This document shows positions 60,972-64,000 of a stretch of 64,000 nucleotides of DNA, in pieces. Numbering within the stretch: position 1 is the stretch's first letter; every line of letters begins with the position of its first letter. The position numbers and the translations under genes are program-made. The notes under the pieces were generated by a model. That model saw only the letters and a list, made by a program, of their open reading frames with translations. It searched no databases and was not told where the DNA came from. The stretch comes from Planktophila turicensis (GTDB taxonomy: Bacteria; Actinomycetota; Actinomycetes; Nanopelagicales; Nanopelagicaceae): NCBI GenBank assembly GCA_965234405.1, contig OZ248346.1. One strand, 5' to 3'.

Positions 60972-61006
60972 AAAAATCCCCATCCGATCACCGGGTGGGG
61001 ATTTTT
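60972..61006. terminator. Bidirectional terminator between the H1-like gene and the acyltransferase gene
   Basis: A 15-bp stem (60972-60986 with 60992-61006, one G-T pair) with a 5-nt ATCAC loop. The stem begins with AAAAAT and ends with ATTTTT, so each strand has a U-tract after a CCCCA/TGGGG core. It serves both convergent genes. Confidence 0.92.
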
Positions 61007-61019
61007 CTTTGCATCAAAA

Positions 61020-62765
61020 TTACTTAAGCGACTTCACTATCTCCGCTACATAAACAGATACACCTGTCGGCACGAGGTGCACTCCATCGGGAGCGAAATA
61101 TTCAGGGTGCCCTTCAGAGATCGCGCTCCAATCAACAACAGTTGTATTTGGGTACTCGGCTGCGATCTCATTGATGAGCTCGTTATTGGCCACACGCCAA
61201 GGACGTGGAACTGCCGTATTTACGACGATAATTTGAGGTTGATTCTTTACTAGTTCAAATATCTCACGTACCTGTTCGCGGCCTAGAGCATTGTTATTGC
61301 CAAGATTGAAGATAACGGGGGAGTCGGCGGCGTTGGCTAGATCAACCTTCATCACCTCAAGAAGCTCGCCGGCTTGTCTACCGATGCGAGCATTCATAAT
61401 GGCAATCGGAGCGTTCTCACCAAGTGATGACCGAATACCAAGGATGACCGAGTCGCCAGTTACCCAGAGCCCGCCTGTATTGACTTGTTCTGTTGCGATG
61501 GGTTCTGAAGTCAGTAAAGCCTCTAGCTTTGCACGCTGATCATTGGCGATTCCAATTGCACGAACGCTAATGACTGCAGCAATAGCAATGACTACAACGG
61601 TGAGAATCGCAAAAGAGCGTGTCTGCACTGTTCGCTCTTTCTTGGTTCGATACTTAAGACCTTTATACCAATATTGAATGACGCCACGGCGAATCGGAAG
61701 TTCGACATATCGAAGCGAGATATCGCTAAGCGCAAAGACAATCAGAATGCGTAGCGCGTAGAGAGCCCATTCTTGTCCTGCAAGATCGACAGATGGTCGA
61801 GTGACTTGAAAGATTACCCAGTGCCATAAGTAAATCGCATAAGAACGTTCACCGATCCAGAGAAATACTGGGTTCTGTAATACCGGTGCAAAGCGCGATG
61901 CAGGGTGAACGACAGACATCACAATTGCAGCACCGCAGATACCGGCAAGCGGGAAAGCAATTTTGTAGAGCGTTGGTTGGCTCTCATCAATCAATAAGAA
62001 CGCTGCGATGATTCCGAAGAATCCAAGAAACCCAACTGCATCGATAAAGTCTTGTGCCTTCTTCGATACGGTCTTTGTAAAGTTCTGAGGAATCCAGCTC
62101 ACTGCAAGGGCGGCTCCCAAGAAGAGCCCGATGCTATGTGTATCTGTTCCAAAGTAGACGTGGCTTACCTTCGAAGCATTTGATGCATCGAGTGAGAAAG
62201 AGACAAAGAGAAGTGCGGCACCAGATGCCGCAGCAATAATGAGAGATGCAGCAGGAATGTGTTTCTTGCCAAATTTCTTGAGAATGAAATAGAGAATCAG
62301 TGGCCAAACAAGATAAAACTGCGCTTCAACAGCAAGTGACCATGTGTGCTGCAAGAGCGGCGGTCGACCGATGCTTTCAAAGTAATCCTGATGGCGAGCA
62401 ACAAGCCACCAATTCATAGTGCCGGTCAATGAGAAAGGGGTATCAGTCAGAAGTCTCTTGATCGTATCGGGAGCCCAAATTCCGATAGCAATAGTTGTTG
62501 AAACGAGCATAAAGATTAGAGCGGGCAATAAGCGACGAGCACGGGCTAGATAGAAGCCCCGCAAATCAAGGCCACCACTTTGGGCGATGGAATCAAGCAA
62601 TAGGCGAGTGATGACATAGCCAGAGATAACGAAGAAGAGATCAACGCCGAGGAAGCCACCTGGAATCCAAGTGAAGCCCAAGTGGTAGAACATCACTGCA
62701 ATTACAGCAATAGCGCGAAGGCCATCGATTGCAGGAATGTATTGGATACCGCGATTGGTAGCCAT
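61020..62765 (-). CDS. OafA-type membrane acyltransferase with C-terminal SGNH domain
   Basis: A 581-aa protein. Residues 1 to ~350 are a ten-helix acyltransferase-3 domain (IPAIDGLRAIAVIAVMFYH with the catalytic His, GVDLFFVISGYVITR). After a further helix near residue 395, residues ~430-581 form an extracytoplasmic SGNH hydrolase-like domain with WVTGDSVILG (Ser), NLGNNNALG and FAPDGVHLV (Asp-His). Such fusions O-acetylate peptidoglycan, teichoic acid or surface polysaccharide. The substrate is not known. It starts 5 bp after the stop of the upstream coiled-coil gene, so the two are probably one operon. Confidence 0.88.
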   Translation of the reverse strand: MATNRGIQYIPAIDGLRAIAVIAVMFYHLGFTWIPGGFLGVDLFFVISGYVITRLLLDSIAQSGGLDLRGFYLARARRLLPALIFMLVSTTIAIGIWAPDTIKRLLTDTPFSLTGTMNWWLVARHQDYFESIGRPPLLQHTWSLAVEAQFYLVWPLILYFILKKFGKKHIPAASLIIAAASGAALLFVSFSLDASNASKVSHVYFGTDTHSIGLFLGAALAVSWIPQNFTKTVSKKAQDFIDAVGFLGFFGIIAAFLLIDESQPTLYKIAFPLAGICGAAIVMSVVHPASRFAPVLQNPVFLWIGERSYAIYLWHWVIFQVTRPSVDLAGQEWALYALRILIVFALSDISLRYVELPIRRGVIQYWYKGLKYRTKKERTVQTRSFAILTVVVIAIAAVISVRAIGIANDQRAKLEALLTSEPIATEQVNTGGLWVTGDSVILGIRSSLGENAPIAIMNARIGRQAGELLEVMKVDLANAADSPVIFNLGNNNALGREQVREIFELVKNQPQIIVVNTAVPRPWRVANNELINEIAAEYPNTTVVDWSAISEGHPEYFAPDGVHLVPTGVSVYVAEIVKSLK

Positions 62766-62770
62766 AGAAA

Positions 62771-63622
62771 TTACTTACGCTTTGCGGCCGGCTTTTTAGA
62801 GGCTGACTTCTTTGCAATCGCCTTCTTCTTCGCCGGCTTCTTTGGCGCTGCGATTGCAGGACGAGTGCGCTTGCTTTCTACTTTAATTGGAGCAGATTTC
62901 TTGACTGTTCCATCTGAATTGAGGGAATCGTTAACAACAGCCTGCATCTTGTTAAGTCGCGCAAATGCCGAATCTAATTTTTCGCGAGATGCTGCAATGG
63001 CGGTTTCAGCAGCTGTGAGCGCACTTGCCTGCGAACGGTAAAGGCGCTCAGATTCAGCGATGATATCTGCAAGCCATGCTCGGTATTCGATAACATCTTC
63101 TGCAGCTTCTGAAATCACGCGCTCTGCTTCGCGGCGAGCAGCCGTAGTAAGTGCAACTGCTTCGCGGCGCTTAGAGTCAACAACAGAATCCGCTTCGCGC
63201 ACCTTTGCATCTGCAATTGTTGATGCTTCGCGACTTGCATCGCGAACAATTTCAGAAGCTTCGACTTCAGCAGCTGAAATATATTTACGTCCACGAGATT
63301 CGGCTCCAGCAAGAATGCTGCGAGCTTTATTCTCAGCACTTTCAATCGCATCCTGAGCCGTGCGGGTAGTCTCGTTTACGAGTCGTTCGGCAGCAGCATG
63401 AGCTTTAGCTTCACGCGCTTGCGCCGACTTGATCATCGACATGGCCGTTTCGGTAGCTAGGATTTCAAATTCTTCGCGGCTTAAGCCGGTGATGTCGCGG
63501 CGAGACTTGAGGTCAGCAAGTTGTGATTCGAGTTCGCGAATGCGATCGACAGGGTTTGCCACTGGTGCGCGTTCTGCTTCATCGCGAAAACCAACCCAGT
63601 TGCGGAAGCTCTTCTCTGCCAT
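62771..63622 (-). CDS. Long coiled-coil protein with histone-like basic C-terminal tail
   Basis: A 283-aa protein. DRIRELESQLADLKSRR near residue 30 resembles a DivIVA-type start. From ~50 to 235 is a nearly continuous Ala/Glu-rich helix (AREAKAHAAAERLVNE, AEVEASEIVRDASREAS) expected to form a coiled coil. The last ~33 residues are KRTRP followed by Lys/Ala repeats (KKPAKKKAIAKKSASKK), like the tail of the H1-like protein nearby. No membrane segment is seen. It may be a polar or cytoskeletal scaffold (DivIVA, FilP or Scy type). GAGAG about 7 nt before the ATG is a weak ribosome site. It is followed by the OafA-like gene in the same direction. Confidence 0.72.
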   Translation of the reverse strand: MAEKSFRNWVGFRDEAERAPVANPVDRIRELESQLADLKSRRDITGLSREEFEILATETAMSMIKSAQAREAKAHAAAERLVNETTRTAQDAIESAENKARSILAGAESRGRKYISAAEVEASEIVRDASREASTIADAKVREADSVVDSKRREAVALTTAARREAERVISEAAEDVIEYRAWLADIIAESERLYRSQASALTAAETAIAASREKLDSAFARLNKMQAVVNDSLNSDGTVKKSAPIKVESKRTRPAIAAPKKPAKKKAIAKKSASKKPAAKRK

Positions 63623-63684
63623 GGTCTAACTCTCAATCAAATCTCGGGGATATTGGTGCAAGAGCCCAAGATTAGAGCATCAAG

Positions 63685-64000
63685 CTACTTTCGGTAAATG
63701 GCGAATGAGACAGCTAAGTACTGCGAAATCCATGCGGCAAGCACAAAGATATGAAAGAGCTCGTGGAAGCCGAAGTACTTTGCGTTGCGCCCCGGCAATT
63801 TAAGCGCATAGAAGATGGCGCCGATTGAGTAGAGAAGGCCACCGATGAGAATAGGCAGAATCACCCATAGCCCACCCTCTTTATAGAGCTGTGGTGTGTA
63901 GATAACTGCAACCCAGCCGAGAAGTAGATAGTTCGCGACATAGAGAAAACGTGGTGCGCCAACCCAGAAGACCCGGAGTGCAACACCAACAAGAGCTCCT
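63685..64000 (-). CDS. Hemolysin III family (PAQR/TrhA-like) membrane protein, partial
   Basis: The last ~105 codons, running off the right edge. Hydrophobic segments (VANYLLLGWVAVIYTP, VILPILIGGLLYSIGAIFYAL) are followed by the signature GFHELFHIFVLAAWISQYLAV, where the two His match the conserved metal-binding HExxH-like motif of the hemolysin III/PAQR family. The basic K-L-P-G-R-N loop is also typical. Bacterial members help with membrane-energy homeostasis; the old name hemolysin does not imply toxin activity. The stop is TAG at 63685-63687. Confidence 0.88.
   Translation of the reverse strand, partial: GALVGVALRVFWVGAPRFLYVANYLLLGWVAVIYTPQLYKEGGLWVILPILIGGLLYSIGAIFYALKLPGRNAKYFGFHELFHIFVLAAWISQYLAVSFAIYRK

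Overview
The window reads as a chromosomal segment of a small-genome, low-to-moderate G+C actinobacterium. The best fit is a freshwater Nanopelagicales (acI) relative such as Planktophila or Nanopelagicus; that placement is inferred. Actinobacterial markers are WhiB7, a SigR/RsrA pair, mycoredoxin, nickel superoxide dismutase with SodX, AdnAB, the fused OdhA/Kgd E2-E1 protein, the Mec-CysO-CysM module and the Rv3193c-Rv3202c-like gene order. Coding density is very high: many neighbours overlap by 4 bp (ATGA), and apart from the tmRNA locus no stretch over about 250 bp lacks a gene. I see no insertion sequence, prophage, CRISPR array or integrase. Base and codon use look uniform, so the segment looks like core chromosome.

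Layout. 1-12.6 kb: typA tail, copC, adnA-adnB, katG, an EEP-family phosphoesterase, nudC and a short uvrD2-like helicase. 12.6-21.2 kb: a whiB7 leader with small upstream ORF, terminator and antiterminator; whiB7; a ThiF-like protein; zinc-ribbon and YgjP-like proteins; a nested inverted repeat; a DUF2342 protein; a PDZ-less Lon-like protease; UPF0182; initiator tRNA. 21.2-30.8 kb: PC-synthase-like enzyme, copA, hisN-rsgA-aroA, SRAP protein, sigR-rsrA, hotdog protein, sodN/sodX, mrx1. 30.8-40.7 kb: odhA, an SDR, a degenerate GGDEF protein and a Tad pilus operon. 40.7-49.3 kb: prfB, ftsEX, smpB-ssrA, RDD and DUF3039 proteins, argF, pntAA-pntAB-pntB. 49.3-64 kb: pirin, DUF222-HNH, trhO, GNAT, GH18, clpS-DUF2017-mec-cysO-cysM-murI-rph-rdgB, a histone-H1-like membrane protein, an OafA-type acyltransferase, a coiled-coil protein with a basic tail and the end of a hemolysin III-like gene.

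How it works together. Oxidative and thiol stress is handled by KatG, NiSOD/SodX, mycoredoxin, SigR/RsrA and CysO-linked cysteine synthesis, with NADPH from transhydrogenase. DNA damage is covered by AdnAB, the UvrD2-like helicase and the SRAP protein. Antibiotic or translation stress is probably sensed by the whiB7 leader; stalled ribosomes are rescued by SmpB-tmRNA. At least 24 genes have TANNNT ending 5-7 nt before the start codon, so leaderless transcription appears to be the default, and several start codons here were chosen with that rule. The most novel-looking items are the whiB7 attenuator, back-to-back leaderless promoters, the histone-tail/membrane/FN3 protein and the 15.6 kb nested hairpin.
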